In this document: positions 28,244 to 37,870 of the stretch, piece after piece | How positions within the stretch are numbered: position 1 is the stretch's first letter | Layout: each line of letters starts with the position of its first letter | Source: Massilia rubra | Lineage (GTDB): Bacteria > Pseudomonadota > Gammaproteobacteria > Burkholderiales > Burkholderiaceae_D | Direction: 5' to 3' | Assembly (NCBI RefSeq): GCF_011682065.1 | Contig: NZ_VUYU01000018.1 | Location: 86,706 to 150,705, forward strand | Length of the DNA: 64,000 nt | Translations under genes and position numbers: made by a program | The notes under the pieces: model-generated | Database searches by the model: none | Seen by the model: the letters and a program-made list of their open reading frames with translations, nothing else | Told to the model about the DNA's origin: nothing

Positions 28244-28627
28244 ATGCCAATCGATTTGGACAAATTTGTAAAACACTTGAAGGACAATGCGCTGCCGGGA
28301 TTCGGCGATGCAAAGTGCGCCCTTTATGTACGGAAAGCGCTGCAAGCTGGCGGGGCCTTCGTTACGCCGAACGTCGCGTCCGCAAAAGACTATGGCCCGG
28401 TTCTGCTTCAGATCGGCTTCCGTGAAATCGAGGTAAAGGACCCGGGCAGCTTCCGGTTTATCAAGGGCGACGTGATGGTCATGCAACCATTTACCAACGG
28501 TAATGTCAATGGACATGTGGCCGGGTATTCCGGAAACAAATGGATTTCAGATTTCGTGCAAACCGATTTCTGGTCCGGTCCCGGATACCGCGCACACAAA
28601 CCGGCCTATGTCGTCTACCGTTATTAA
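28244..28627 (+). CDS. Small cysteine amidase (CHAP/NlpC-like), candidate secreted effector
   Basis: 127 residues from an ATG preceded by GAAGGG. The pattern of a papain-like peptidoglycan amidase is clear: Cys25 in GDAKCALYVRKAL at the start of a helix, GDVMVM at about 75-80, His91 in NGHVAGYSG, and Asp103 in WISDFVQ. There is no signal peptide, no membrane segment and no cell-wall-binding domain, as in type VI secretion amidase effectors (Tae families) and related contact-dependent toxins. The following gene overlaps it by 20 bases and encodes a secreted protein, the usual effector/immunity arrangement. No secretion genes are in the window, so delivery is unproven. Confidence 0.75.
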   Translation: MPIDLDKFVKHLKDNALPGFGDAKCALYVRKALQAGGAFVTPNVASAKDYGPVLLQIGFREIEVKDPGSFRFIKGDVMVMQPFTNGNVNGHVAGYSGNKWISDFVQTDFWSGPGYRAHKPAYVVYRY

Positions 28628-29201
28628 GCGCCTGTGCGCAGCCGTCTTTTTTGCGGCAATGAGCGCCGTTGCGGGCGCCGCCGAGAGCAACCATGCTCCC
28701 GCATTCGTGCCCGATCCCATGCTGGGCCTTCGGCTGCCTGTCGCCAGGCTGAAACTCGATCCGGTACCTGACGAGATCCGCGCCCTGTGCGAGCAGATGG
28801 CCGACAATGAGGCCTGGACCGGGCGCCAATGGATTTTCGGCGTCGCAAAATCGCCGACGGCGACGTATTACCTCGCGAACGGGTATTTCAAGCGGCGTCA
28901 TCCGCAACGTGGCCAAGGCCGGTATTTCCAGCCGGACGAGGGCGGCGTCTATCAAGTTGCAGACGGCAAGTGCAGTGGCGACCCGGCACGGGAAACCTTC
29001 GCTGTGCGCGACCCCAAGCAAATTCCTCACGAGGTGCTGCAACAACTTGCCGCCGACCTGGTCACGCGGCTGGTGCAGGCCGGCGGCGGCGGCGATCGTT
29101 TGCGTGCCGACATCAAGAAGCGCAAGATCGACTTCGACCAGCTCTCGCCCGAGATGCAGGAAGCGTTCAAACCCTACTTCGCGCCTGCCTCTGTAAACTA
29201 G
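28608..29201 (+). CDS. Secreted protein overlapping the amidase gene, candidate immunity protein
   Basis: 197 residues from the ATG at 28608, inside the last 20 bases of the amidase gene. A signal peptide is clear (KRLCAAVFFAAMSAVAGAAES), with likely cleavage after AGA. The mature part contains two cysteines (in ALCEQM and DGKCSGD) that could form a disulfide, and a helical charged C terminus. I recognise no domain. The overlap and periplasmic targeting fit a protein that neutralises a peptidoglycan amidase in the periplasm; this is an inference from layout, not from homology. A longer frame to 28503 would lose the signal peptide and is rejected. Confidence 0.72.
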   Translation: MSSTVIKRLCAAVFFAAMSAVAGAAESNHAPAFVPDPMLGLRLPVARLKLDPVPDEIRALCEQMADNEAWTGRQWIFGVAKSPTATYYLANGYFKRRHPQRGQGRYFQPDEGGVYQVADGKCSGDPARETFAVRDPKQIPHEVLQQLAADLVTRLVQAGGGGDRLRADIKKRKIDFDQLSPEMQEAFKPYFAPASVN

Positions 29202-29214
29202 GCATCGCGCGGCG

Positions 29215-29272
29215 GGCCAATCATGGGGCCGGGCCGGGCCCATGATTGGCCCCGATCCGGGCGTCACGCCCG
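29215..29272. terminator. Two GC-rich hairpins after the amidase/immunity pair
   Basis: A perfect 13-base stem GGCCAATCATGGG/CCCATGATTGGCC (29215-29251), then CCGGGCG-TCA-CGCCCGG (29256-29272). There is no T tract, so termination is only probable. Confidence 0.5.
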
Positions 29273-29314
29273 GCCCTCGCCCCCACCTTTTTGCATTGCC
29301 GAGCGTTAAACTGT

Positions 29315-29343
29315 TTGACTGCCTGTCACTTCGCGTCTATACT
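29315..29343 (+). promoter_or_regulatory. Sigma-70 promoter of rpsL-rpsG-fusA-tuf
   Basis: TTGACT, 17 bases, TATACT: a near-consensus pair. Transcription would start near 29350, leaving a leader of about 155 bases before rpsL. Confidence 0.8.
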
Positions 29344-29451
29344 CGCGAGTTCTCGATTTTATTCTGCGCATTGTTTACGCATTCAGTGCCGCTCCTCGCA
29401 GGGCGGCTGTCGGTGCCTCCCCTGCGCAGTGCTCGAGACTCCGTTTCAGTC

Positions 29452-29470
29452 CCCGGACAGTTTGTCCGGG
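29452..29470 (+). promoter_or_regulatory. Leader hairpin before rpsL
   Basis: Perfect inverted repeat CCCGGACA-GTT-TGTCCGGG, 35 bases before the rpsL ATG and followed by a T-rich stretch. It could attenuate transcription or act as a protein-binding leader structure. Confidence 0.5.
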
Positions 29471-29504
29471 TTATTCATGTTGTAATTTTGTTGGATTTAT
29501 AACG

Positions 29505-29888
29505 ATGCCAACCATCAATCAACTGATTCGCAATCCACGCGTCGCTCTGACCGTGAAAAGCAAATCGCCGGCGCTGGAAAACAGCCCGCAAAAACGTGGT
29601 GTTTGCACCCGTGTGTATACAACGACTCCAAAGAAGCCAAACTCGGCTCTGCGTAAAGTCGCCAAAGTTCGCCTGACCAACGGTTTCGAAGTCATTTCGT
29701 ACATCGGCGGTGAAGGCCACAACCTGCAAGAACACAGTGTCGTGCTGCTGCGCGGCGGTCGTGTAAAAGATTTGCCGGGTGTGCGTTACCACATGGTTCG
29801 CGGTGCACTGGATACCCAGGGCGTTAAAGACCGTAAGCAAGCTCGTTCGAAATACGGTACGAAGCGCGCTAAAGCAGGCAAGAAGTAA
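29505..29888 (+). CDS. rpsL: 30S ribosomal protein S12
   Basis: 127 residues. S12 is recognisable along its length: [12 protein letters not shown] at the start, [25 protein letters not shown] and [20 protein letters not shown]. It lies at the decoding centre. The Lys residues at the two streptomycin positions (in TPKKPNS and GGRVKDLPG) are wild type. First gene of the str operon, upstream of rpsG. Confidence 0.99.
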   Translation: MPTINQLIRNPRVALTVKSKSPALENSPQKRGVCTRVYTTTPKKPNSALRKVAKVRLTNGFEVISYIGGEGHNLQEHSVVLLRGGRVKDLPGVRYHMVRGALDTQGVKDRKQARSKYGTKRAKAGKK

Positions 29889-30015
29889 TTTTTCGCCCCG
29901 CTTTCACTAGAAGTTTAACGAGTTGAACCGACCGTAATGGTCGAGTAAGTGGATGGCTATGATGGCCTCCGCGAGTGCGCACAGCGCGCTCAACTGAAGA
30001 TAGGAAGGAATTGAT

Positions 30016-30486
30016 ATGCCACGTCGTCGTGAAGTACCCAAGCGCGAAATCTTGCCAGATCCAAAGTTCGGTAACCAAGATGTCGCCAAATTCGTCAACG
30101 TACTGATGTTGTCCGGTAAAAAATCGGTCGCAGAAAACATCATTTACGGTGCATTTGAGCACATCAAGCAAAAGTCCGGCAAAGACCCGCTCGAAGTGTT
30201 TGCAACCGCGATCAACAATGCCAAGCCGATGGTCGAGGTTAAGTCCCGCCGCGTCGGTGGCGCCAACTACCAGGTGCCAGTTGAAGTTCGTCCGGTTCGT
30301 CGTATGGCGCTGTCCATGCGTTGGTTGCGCGAAGCCGCAAACAAGCGCAGCGAAAAATCCATGCCGCAACGCCTCGGTGGCGAATTGATGGAAGCCGCTG
30401 AAATGCGCGGTGGTGCTATGAAGAAGCGGGATGAAGTTCACCGCATGGCAGAAGCGAACAAAGCGTTCTCGCATTTCCGCTTCTAA
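30016..30486 (+). CDS. rpsG: 30S ribosomal protein S7
   Basis: 156 residues, the normal bacterial length. [19 protein letters not shown] start and [18 protein letters not shown] are diagnostic. S7 starts assembly of the 30S head and in E. coli represses the str operon by binding the rpsL-rpsG spacer. Here that spacer is 127 bases, long enough for such a structure. AGGAAGGAA precedes the ATG. Confidence 0.99.
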   Translation: MPRRREVPKREILPDPKFGNQDVAKFVNVLMLSGKKSVAENIIYGAFEHIKQKSGKDPLEVFATAINNAKPMVEVKSRRVGGANYQVPVEVRPVRRMALSMRWLREAANKRSEKSMPQRLGGELMEAAEMRGGAMKKRDEVHRMAEANKAFSHFRF

Positions 30487-30618
30487 TCAATTGGCCACGT
30501 CCCGGTTTGCACGATTGTGCAAGCCAGGATGCGGCCATGTATCTGTTGTTCGAGGCCGGGCTCATTTTGTTCACAAAATGCCGCTCGGTTTTGTCCATTA
30601 AAAGATTTAGGAATAATT

Positions 30619-32724
30619 ATGGCACGCAAGACCCCCATTGAGCGCTACCGCAATATCGGTATCTCGGCTCACATCGATGCTGGCAAGACGACCACGACCG
30701 AGCGCGTCCTGTTCTACACGGGCGTGAACCACAAGATCGGCGAAGTGCATGATGGCGCGGCCACCATGGACTGGATGGAGCAAGAGCAGGAACGCGGTAT
30801 CACGATTACCTCGGCTGCAACGACCTGCTTCTGGAAAGGGATGGCTAACAATTTCCCTGAGCACCACATCAACATCATCGACACCCCGGGCCACGTTGAC
30901 TTCACGATTGAAGTTGAACGCTCGATGCGCGTACTCGACGGTGCTTGCATGGTTTACTGCGCTGTGGGCGGTGTTCAGCCACAGTCGGAAACCGTATGGC
31001 GCCAGGCTAACAAGTACAAGGTTCCACGTCTGGCTTTTGTGAACAAGATGGACCGTACCGGCGCCAACTTCTTCAAGGTCTACGAGCAGATGCGCGCGCG
31101 CCTGAAGGCGAACCCGATTCCGCTGCAGATTCCAATCGGCGCCGAAGACAACTTCAAGGGCGTGGTCGATCTGGTCAAGATGAAAGCCATCTACTGGGAC
31201 GACGCGTCGCAGGGCATGAAGTTCGACTACCGCGACATTCCTGCTGAGCTGCAAGAGCAGGCTGCCGAGTGGCGTCTGAAGTTGGTCGAAACCGCTGCTG
31301 AAGCGAACGACGAACTGATGAACAAGTACCTGGAAGAAGGCGATCTGTCGGAAGAAGAGATCAAGGCCGCCCTGCGCCAGCGTACCATCGCGTCGGAAAT
31401 CGTCCCGATGATGTGCGGCACCGCGTTCAAGAACAAGGGCGTGCAAGCCATGCTCGACGGCGTGATCGAATACCTGCCATCGCCAGTCGACATCCCGCCA
31501 GTCAAGGGCATGGACGAAGATGACCAGCCGACCACGCGTAAAGCGGAAGACACCGAGAAATTCTCGGCGCTGGCATTCAAGATCATGACCGACCCGTTCG
31601 TGGGCCAGCTGATCTTCTTCCGCGTCTACTCGGGCATGATCAAGTCGGGCGACACCGTCTACAATCCGATCAAGAACAAGAAAGAACGTCTTGGCCGTAT
31701 TTTGCAGATGCACGCGAATCAGCGCGAAGAAATCAAGGAAGTCCACGCCGGCGACATCGCCGCCGCGGTCGGCCTGAAAGACGCGACCACGGGCGAAACC
31801 CTGTGCGATCCATCGTCGATCATCACGCTGGAAAAAATGGTCTTCCCTGAGCCGGTGATTCAACAAGCTGTTGAGCCAAAAACCAAGGCTGACCAGGAAA
31901 AAATGGGCCTGGCGCTGAACCGCCTGGCACAGGAAGATCCTTCGTTCCGCGTCAAGACCGATGAAGAATCGGGCCAGACCATCATCGGTGGTATGGGCGA
32001 GTTGCACCTGGAAATTATCGTTGACCGCATGAAGCGCGAATTCGGCGTCGAAGCGACCGTCGGCAAGCCACAAGTGGCTTACCGCGAAACGATCCGCAAG
32101 GTGTGCGAAGAATCCGAAGGCAAGTTCGTCAAGCAGTCGGGCGGTCGTGGTCAGTACGGTCACGTTGTCCTGAAGATCGAGCCGCAAGAAGCCGGTAAAG
32201 GTTTCGAATTCGTCGACGCGATCAAGGGCGGCACCGTTCCACGCGAATACATCCCTGCGGTTGAAAAGGGTGTGCGCGGTACGCTCAACGCCGGCGTGAT
32301 GGCTGGTTATCCAGTGGTCGACGTCAAGGTCACGCTGTTCTTCGGTTCGTACCACGATGTGGACTCGAACGAAAACGCGTTCCAGATGGCCGCTTCGATG
32401 GCATTCAAAGATGGCTGCCGTAAAGCATCGCCAGTCATCCTCGAGCCAATGATGGCCGTGGAAGTGGAAACGCCGGAAGACTACGCCGGTACCGTGATGG
32501 GCGATCTGTCGTCCCGCCGCGGTATGGTGCAGGGCATGGACGAGATTCCAGGCGGCGGCGGCAAGATCATCAAAGCCGAAGTGCCACTGTCCGAAATGTT
32601 CGGTTACTCGACCTCGCTGCGTTCCGCAACGCAAGGCCGTGCTACCTACACGATGGAATTCAAGCACTATTCGGAAGCGCCTAAGCACGTTACCGATGCG
32701 ATCATCACGGCCAAGGCCAAGTAA
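30619..32724 (+). CDS. fusA: Elongation factor G
   Basis: 701 residues from the ATG at 30619 with TAGGAA upstream; an in-frame upstream extension to 30517 lacks a ribosome site. G1 [14 protein letters not shown]2 [12 protein letters not shown]3 [10 protein letters not shown]4 NKMDRTGAN, then domains II-V ([19 protein letters not shown] near the C terminus). EF-G drives translocation and, with RRF, ribosome recycling. Confidence 0.98.
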   Translation: MARKTPIERYRNIGISAHIDAGKTTTTERVLFYTGVNHKIGEVHDGAATMDWMEQEQERGITITSAATTCFWKGMANNFPEHHINIIDTPGHVDFTIEVERSMRVLDGACMVYCAVGGVQPQSETVWRQANKYKVPRLAFVNKMDRTGANFFKVYEQMRARLKANPIPLQIPIGAEDNFKGVVDLVKMKAIYWDDASQGMKFDYRDIPAELQEQAAEWRLKLVETAAEANDELMNKYLEEGDLSEEEIKAALRQRTIASEIVPMMCGTAFKNKGVQAMLDGVIEYLPSPVDIPPVKGMDEDDQPTTRKAEDTEKFSALAFKIMTDPFVGQLIFFRVYSGMIKSGDTVYNPIKNKKERLGRILQMHANQREEIKEVHAGDIAAAVGLKDATTGETLCDPSSIITLEKMVFPEPVIQQAVEPKTKADQEKMGLALNRLAQEDPSFRVKTDEESGQTIIGGMGELHLEIIVDRMKREFGVEATVGKPQVAYRETIRKVCEESEGKFVKQSGGRGQYGHVVLKIEPQEAGKGFEFVDAIKGGTVPREYIPAVEKGVRGTLNAGVMAGYPVVDVKVTLFFGSYHDVDSNENAFQMAASMAFKDGCRKASPVILEPMMAVEVETPEDYAGTVMGDLSSRRGMVQGMDEIPGGGGKIIKAEVPLSEMFGYSTSLRSATQGRATYTMEFKHYSEAPKHVTDAIITAKAK

Positions 32725-32740
32725 TTACGCTTGATCTTTT

Positions 32741-32842
32741 GCGGGACAGGGCAGGGTTCATCGCCGTTGCCCAGTCCTCAACGGATCAACGCGATTGCGG
32801 GACAGAGCAGGGTTCACTGCCTTTGCTCTGTCCTCAACTGAA
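32741..32842 (+). repeat. Two tandem stem-loop repeats between fusA and tuf
   Basis: Each unit reads GCGGGACAG...CTGTCC(or CAGTCC)TCAAC. Unit A has stem 32744-32753/32768-32777 with one mismatch. Unit B has a perfect 10-base stem at 32800-32809/32824-32833. A third unit lies in the rpsQ-rplN gap (53743-53790), with compensating base changes in the stem. Confidence 0.8.
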
Positions 32843-32923
32843 TAATCGATTTGCCGGGCGCAGCCATAAGCCGCGCTGGCAACAAACAAAAATTGTAAAA
32901 ATAGTCTTTAAAGGAAGATCAAA

Positions 32924-34129
32924 ATGGCAAAAGGTAAATTCGAACGGACCAAGCCGCACGTCAACGTGGGCACCATCGGTCACGTCGATCACGGTAAAAC
33001 CACCCTGACGGCTGCGATTGCAACCGTTCTGTCGAAAAAATTCGGCGGCGAAGCAAAAGCATACGACCAGATCGATGCAGCGCCGGAAGAAAAAGCACGC
33101 GGCATCACCATCAACACTGCGCACGTCGAGTACGAAACGGCTAACCGCCACTACGCTCACGTCGATTGCCCAGGCCACGCCGATTACATCAAAAACATGA
33201 TCACCGGCGCAGCGCAGATGGACGGCGCGATCCTGGTTTGCTCCGCAGCTGACGGCCCAATGCCACAGACCCGCGAGCACATCTTGCTGGCACGCCAGGT
33301 TGGCGTTCCTTACATCATCGTGTTCCTGAACAAGTGCGACCTGGTCGATGACGCAGAGCTGCTGGAACTGGTTGAAATGGAAGTGCGTGAGCTCTTGTCG
33401 AAATACGAGTTCCCAGGCGACGACCTGCCAATCATCAAGGGTTCGGCACGTATGGCCCTCGAAGGCAACACCGGCGAAATGGGCGAAGTCGCGATCATGG
33501 CCCTGGCCGACGCGCTGGACACCTACATCCCAACGCCAGAGCGCGCTATCGACGGCGCCTTCCTGATGCCAGTGGAAGACGTGTTCTCGATCTCGGGTCG
33601 CGGCACCGTTGTGACCGGTCGTATCGAGCGCGGTATCGTTAAAGTCGGCGAAGAGATCGAAATCGTCGGCATCTCCGACACCGTCAAGACCACTTGCACC
33701 GGCGTGGAAATGTTCCGCAAGCTGCTGGACCAGGGTCAAGCTGGCGACAACGTCGGTCTGCTGCTGCGCGGCACCAAGCGTGAAGACGTCCAGCGTGGTC
33801 AAGTTCTGGCCAAGCCGAACTCGATCAAGCCGCACAATCACTTCACCGGTGAGATCTACGTCCTGTCGAAAGACGAAGGCGGCCGTCACACCCCGTTCTT
33901 CAACAACTATCGCCCACAGTTCTACTTCCGTACCACGGACGTGACTGGTTCGATCGAGTTGCCAGCGGACAAAGAAATGGTTATGCCAGGCGATAACGTG
34001 TCGATCACCGTCAAGCTGATCAACCCGATCGCAATGGAAGAAGGCCTGCGTTTCGCAATCCGCGAAGGTGGCCGTACCGTTGGTGCAGGTGTTGTTGCAA
34101 AGATTCTCAGCGAAGTCGCTGGTAAGTAA
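32924..34129 (+). CDS. tuf: Elongation factor Tu
   Basis: 401 residues. G1 [10 protein letters not shown]2 [14 protein letters not shown]3 [13 protein letters not shown]4 NKCDLVDD, G5 SARMALEG; domains 2 and 3 are intact ([32 protein letters not shown]). EF-Tu-GTP brings aminoacyl-tRNA to the A site. The start follows an AAGGAAG site. Betaproteobacteria usually carry a second copy elsewhere; only this one is in the window. Confidence 0.99.
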   Translation: MAKGKFERTKPHVNVGTIGHVDHGKTTLTAAIATVLSKKFGGEAKAYDQIDAAPEEKARGITINTAHVEYETANRHYAHVDCPGHADYIKNMITGAAQMDGAILVCSAADGPMPQTREHILLARQVGVPYIIVFLNKCDLVDDAELLELVEMEVRELLSKYEFPGDDLPIIKGSARMALEGNTGEMGEVAIMALADALDTYIPTPERAIDGAFLMPVEDVFSISGRGTVVTGRIERGIVKVGEEIEIVGISDTVKTTCTGVEMFRKLLDQGQAGDNVGLLLRGTKREDVQRGQVLAKPNSIKPHNHFTGEIYVLSKDEGGRHTPFFNNYRPQFYFRTTDVTGSIELPADKEMVMPGDNVSITVKLINPIAMEEGLRFAIREGGRTVGAGVVAKILSEVAGK

Positions 34130-34141
34130 TTCGTAGTCAAA

Positions 34142-34217
34142 GGCGGGAAAGCAGGTATACTTGCTTTCTTGCCTGATGTGCCCAAGCAAAAAATTCATAT
34201 TGCCGGCTTCATGCCGG
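34142..34217 (+). promoter_or_regulatory. Attenuator-like hairpins between tuf and rpsJ
   Basis: A 12-base stem (34142-34153 with 34162-34173, including two G-U pairs) follows the tuf stop. A shorter hairpin, CCGGC-TTCAT-GCCGG (34203-34217), is followed by TTCGTTCTTTTTA just before the rpsJ ribosome site. The second resembles an intrinsic terminator and could lower read-through into rpsJ. Confidence 0.5.
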
Positions 34218-34241
34218 TTCGTTCTTTTTAAGGGAATTACC

Positions 34242-34559
34242 ATGTCCGCACCAAACCAGAAAATCCGCATTCGCCTCAAAGCGTTCGACTACAAGCTGAT
34301 CGACCAGTCCGCACTGGAAATCGTTGACACCGCCAAGCGTACCGGCGCTGTTGTCAAAGGCCCAGTCCCACTGCCAACCCGCATCCAGCGTTTTGACGTC
34401 CTGCGTTCGCCGCACGTCAACAAAACCTCGCGCGACCAGTTCGAAATCCGTACGCACCAGCGTCTGATGGACATCGTGGACCCAACGGACAAGACCGTTG
34501 ACGCGCTGATGAAGCTGGACCTGCCAGCTGGCGTCGACGTCGAAATCAAACTGCAATAA
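34242..34559 (+). CDS. rpsJ: 30S ribosomal protein S10
   Basis: 105 residues from the ATG at 34242 (AAGGGAATTACC upstream). [19 protein letters not shown] and [21 protein letters not shown] are diagnostic. S10 is a 30S head protein and, as NusE, part of the antitermination complex. In most bacteria rplC follows directly; here the next ribosomal gene is 14.4 kb away and a strong hairpin and an opposing gene follow. Confidence 0.98.
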   Translation: MSAPNQKIRIRLKAFDYKLIDQSALEIVDTAKRTGAVVKGPVPLPTRIQRFDVLRSPHVNKTSRDQFEIRTHQRLMDIVDPTDKTVDALMKLDLPAGVDVEIKLQ

Positions 34560-34602
34560 TCATTGCAGTGTTGCCGCCAGCGCATTCATGTGCGCGGGCG
34601 AG

Positions 34603-34647
34603 TCAGGGCCGGGCGAGTTCGCTGTCAGCGAACGGACCCGGCCCTGA
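34603..34647. terminator. Strong bipartite hairpin between rpsJ and the PEP-CTERM gene
   Basis: Perfect 11-base outer arms TCAGGGCCGGG/CCCGGCCCTGA enclose an inner 8-base pair GTTCGCTG/CAGCGAAC. It lies between convergent genes and could serve both. There is no T tract. Confidence 0.6.
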
Positions 34648-34716
34648 TGCGTTTACGTCAATCAATAGAATAGCGTTCGGCCGCGATCGGCGCCGGCACG
34701 TCGAGGACCCGACCAA

Positions 34717-35466
34717 TCAAGCGCGGCCACTGGCTGTGCGGCGGCGCGCCCCCAGCATGGCCAGCGCGCCCAGCCCCAGCAAGCCCAGGCTGACCGGCTC
34801 CGGCACCGCCACGGTACTCATCGAAAACTCCGCGATCTCGCCGTAGAACACCGTCGAGCGTCCCGAGAGCACGTCGGTATGGCCAAACTGCGCCTGCTTC
34901 GTCATGTACTCGTACAGGTCCGGCCGCAGCGTGGCCGAGAAGGGCGTGGTCAGGCTGGCCTTGGCGCCCGCAAAAAAGTGATTCATCGATTCGATGCCGT
35001 GATAGGCGTAGATGCTTTCCTCGCGCGTGGTCCAGTTCACGCCGGCAAACGCCTGGTCCGATCCCGACGGCATCCCGGCCGAGGCGCCGTTGGCGGTCTG
35101 CTGCTGGAAATTGCCGGTGCGCTGGTAGTCGCGCGTCACGCCATCGACGGTAACACGCGCGCTGAACAGATTGAGGCCGTACAGCGCTTCATACTGGTTC
35201 AGGTAGCTGTCGCGGGTCGCGCTGCTATCGTCGAAGGTGAGCGTTATCTGGAATTTCTTGTCGACCAGGTTGCCTGGGCCGAAGTCGTCGAGGGTGTTCT
35301 GGTACACGCTGCTGACCACGCCGCGCGAGGTGGTGGTGAGAATGGTGGCCTGGGCGCTGGAGATCCAGGCCGAAGCGAGCAGGGCGATTGCGAAGAATGA
35401 TTTTGAGGACAAGATATTCTTTCTTATACTTTGGTTAAGGTAGCATGGTGTGCAAGCAAAGAACAT
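34717..35466 (-). CDS. PEP-CTERM sorting-domain protein
   Basis: 249 residues from the ATG at 35466; a TTG at 35412 with AGAAAG in front would give a more usual short signal peptide (SSKSFFAIALLASAWISSAQA) and may be the real start. The C terminus carries the PEP-CTERM signal: VPEPVSLGLLGLGALAMLGARRR, that is V-PEP, a membrane helix and an Arg cluster, recognised by exosortase for surface sorting in bacteria that make exopolysaccharide. The mature domain (about 45-220) is beta-rich and unassigned. No exosortase gene lies in the window. Confidence 0.88.
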   Translation of the reverse strand: MFFACTPCYLNQSIRKNILSSKSFFAIALLASAWISSAQATILTTTSRGVVSSVYQNTLDDFGPGNLVDKKFQITLTFDDSSATRDSYLNQYEALYGLNLFSARVTVDGVTRDYQRTGNFQQQTANGASAGMPSGSDQAFAGVNWTTREESIYAYHGIESMNHFFAGAKASLTTPFSATLRPDLYEYMTKQAQFGHTDVLSGRSTVFYGEIAEFSMSTVAVPEPVSLGLLGLGALAMLGARRRTASGRA

Positions 35467-35626
35467 GCCATTTGGAAATTAACGTTTGGTATCATCGGCT
35501 TATGATTTTCCGTTAAGAAATTTCATGATCAACTGTAAGATTTCCCGACAAGCAGGCCGGGCGCCCGGTTGACTGACCCGGCCCCGGCCCGGATACTGTC
35601 GCCATGACCAATCCCGACGCCTGCGC

Positions 35627-36331
35627 ATGCCCGTAACGATCCTGATAGTGGAAGATGAGCTGGCCATTGCCGACAGCATCGCCTACGCCCTGCGCACGGA
35701 CGGCTTCGTACCGCGCCACGTGAGCCTGGGCGCGCAGGCGCTGCAAGCGATGCGCGATGCCGATCCGGCCACCTTGCCCGCGCTGGTGGTGCTCGACGTC
35801 GGCCTGCCCGACATGAACGGCTTCGAGGTGTGCCGCCAGCTGCGCCAGTTCTGCAATGCCCCGGTGATCTTTCTGACCGCGCGCAGCGACGAGATCGACC
35901 GCATCGTCGGGCTCGAAATCGGGGCCGACGATTACGTCACCAAGCCGTTCTCGCCGCGCGAACTGGTGGCGCGCATCCGGGTCGTGCTGCGCCGCCTGGC
36001 GCCGCCGGCCGCGTCCATTGCGCCGGGCGCCGCCGCGCCCGCCGCGCGCTTCGAGATCCGCGAGGCCGAGGCGCGCATCCTGTACCGCGCCCGGGCGCTC
36101 GAACTGACCCGCTACGAATACCTGCTGCTCAAGGCCCTGTGCGAGCGGCCCGGCCATGTGCTCTCGCGTGCGCAGCTGATGGACCGGGTCTGGGCCGACG
36201 CGCCCGATACGCTCGACCGCACCGTCGACGCCCATATCAAGTCGCTGCGCGCCAAGCTGCGCCTGGTCGATGCCGATGACGATCCGATCCAGACCCATCG
36301 CGGCATGGGCTACAGCCTGGCGGGCACATGA
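35627..36331 (+). CDS. creB: Two-component response regulator CreB
   Basis: 234 residues. OmpR-type: receiver with Asp57 (VVLDVGLPDMNG), Lys in DDYVTKPFSPREL, and a winged-helix domain (LTRYEYLLLKALCERPGHVLSRAQLMDRVW). The neighbours CreC and CreD fix the identity. CreBC responds to carbon status and, in several species, to peptidoglycan stress. The stop overlaps the creC start by 4 bases. Confidence 0.9.
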   Translation: MPVTILIVEDELAIADSIAYALRTDGFVPRHVSLGAQALQAMRDADPATLPALVVLDVGLPDMNGFEVCRQLRQFCNAPVIFLTARSDEIDRIVGLEIGADDYVTKPFSPRELVARIRVVLRRLAPPAASIAPGAAAPAARFEIREAEARILYRARALELTRYEYLLLKALCERPGHVLSRAQLMDRVWADAPDTLDRTVDAHIKSLRAKLRLVDADDDPIQTHRGMGYSLAGT

Positions 36332-37758
36332 GAATCGGCCTGCGCATCCTGCTCGGCTATTTTTTGATTGTCGGGCTCGCTGCGTGGTTTTTGCTGAACG
36401 TGTTCGTGGCCCAGGTCAAGCCGGGCGTGCGCTCGACCCTCGAAGACGCCCTGCTCGACACCGCCTACCTGCTGGCCGAGGTCGTCGCCGACGATGTCAA
36501 GGCCGGCAGCATGGACGACTCCCGGATTCTCGCGCGTCTGCAGTCGTTCGGACGGCGCCATATGGACGTCTCGATCGATGGCTTGAACAAGCGCAGCCTG
36601 AACTACCGCGTCTACATCACCGATGTACAAGGGCGCGTCACCTTCGACTCCAGCGGGCACGATCTGGGCAAGGATTATTCGCGCTGGAACGATGTCTACC
36701 TGACCCTGCGCGGCGAATACGGCGCGCGCAGCACGCGCGATGCCAGGTCCGACGACGCCAGCGCCGTGATGCACGTGGCCGCGCCGATCATGGATGGCGA
36801 GCGCATCATCGGCGTGCTGACCGTCGCCAAGCCGGTCTCGACCGTGCAACCCTTCGTCGAGCGCAGCCAGCGCATCATCCTCACGCGCGGCGCCGTGCTG
36901 CTGGTGCTGTCGCTGCTGATCGGGATGGCCTTCGCGTACTGGCTCAACCGCGCCCTGCAAATGCTGATGCGCTACATCGCCGATGTCGAGGCGGGCCGCA
37001 AGGCCACCTTGCCGGCCCTCGGCAACAACGAAATCGGCACGCTCGGGCGCGCGCTCGAAGCGATGCGCAACAAGCTCGAAGGCAAGGAATACGTGGAAGA
37101 GCTGATGCACACCCTGGCGCATGAGCTCAAGAGCCCGATCGCGGCGATCCAGGGCTCGGCTGAGCTGATGCAGGAAGACATGCCGGCCGCCGAGCGCCAG
37201 CATTTCCTGAACAATATCCTGAACCAGAACCTGCGCCAGAAGCAACTGATCGACAAGTTGCTGGCCCTGATCCGGGTGGAAAAGCAGCAACGCCTGAGCG
37301 CGCCGGAGACGGTCGCGCTGCGCGGCCTGGCCGAAGAGGTGCGGGCCGATGTGTCGGCGCGCTTGCTGGCGCGCGGGCTGACCTTGGAAACCTTTATCGA
37401 CAAGCTGATCGTGAAAGGCGACCCGCTGCTGCTGCGCCAGGCGGTGGGCAACCTGCTCGACAACGCCATCGACTTCTCTCCGCCGGGCGGGGTGATCACC
37501 ATGCGCGCCGAGACAGTGGGGGACGAGGTGATCATCAGCGTGAGCGACTGCGGCGCCGGCATTCCCGCGTTCGCGCGCGAGCGGCTGTTCGAGCGTTTCT
37601 ACTCGCTGCCGCGCCCGGACGGCGCCAAAAGCACGGGCCTGGGCTTGCCCTTCGTGCGCGAGGTGATGGCCTTGCATGGTGGCACGGTGACGGTTGAGAA
37701 TGCTCAGTCGGGCGGTGTGCGCGCCCAATTACACTTGCCGCTGGTGTTAGTTTCCTAA
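36328..37758 (+). CDS. creC: Sensor histidine kinase CreC
   Basis: 476 residues. Membrane segments near 7-27 and 187-208 bracket a periplasmic sensor domain of the CreC/PhoQ-like type. HAMP follows, then the H box HTLAHELKSPIAAIQGSAEL and the ATPase motifs NLLDNAIDFS, DCGAGIP and STGLGLPFVREV. It phosphorylates CreB. The gene is translationally coupled to creB, and a hairpin overlaps its stop codon. Confidence 0.9.
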   Translation: MRIGLRILLGYFLIVGLAAWFLLNVFVAQVKPGVRSTLEDALLDTAYLLAEVVADDVKAGSMDDSRILARLQSFGRRHMDVSIDGLNKRSLNYRVYITDVQGRVTFDSSGHDLGKDYSRWNDVYLTLRGEYGARSTRDARSDDASAVMHVAAPIMDGERIIGVLTVAKPVSTVQPFVERSQRIILTRGAVLLVLSLLIGMAFAYWLNRALQMLMRYIADVEAGRKATLPALGNNEIGTLGRALEAMRNKLEGKEYVEELMHTLAHELKSPIAAIQGSAELMQEDMPAAERQHFLNNILNQNLRQKQLIDKLLALIRVEKQQRLSAPETVALRGLAEEVRADVSARLLARGLTLETFIDKLIVKGDPLLLRQAVGNLLDNAIDFSPPGGVITMRAETVGDEVIISVSDCGAGIPAFARERLFERFYSLPRPDGAKSTGLGLPFVREVMALHGGTVTVENAQSGGVRAQLHLPLVLVS

Positions 37759-37781
37759 CCGGGGTTCAGAGCTCCGGTTAG
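37755..37781 (+). terminator. Hairpin at the end of creC
   Basis: Stem CTAACCGG/CCGGTTAG (37755-37762 with 37774-37781) includes the creC stop codon and is followed by AAAACTTTT. It may separate creBC from creD. Confidence 0.5.
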
Positions 37782-37870
37782 AAAACTTTTATGCGGGCGA
37801 CTTCACACGCAGCGCATGCCCAGCGCACACAGGCTCCCTACACTGGCTCCACCATCAATCGGGAGCTTCC

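Larger units (their letters stand above)
29202..29504 (+). other. Intergenic leader of the str operon
   Basis: 303 bases without a gene. It holds two hairpins, a consensus promoter and an attenuator-like hairpin close to the rpsL start, each listed separately. Confidence 0.7.

Noticed and set aside
30607..32688. A 693-codon open frame on the - strand
   Set aside because: It mirrors fusA, whose motifs are all present on the + strand.
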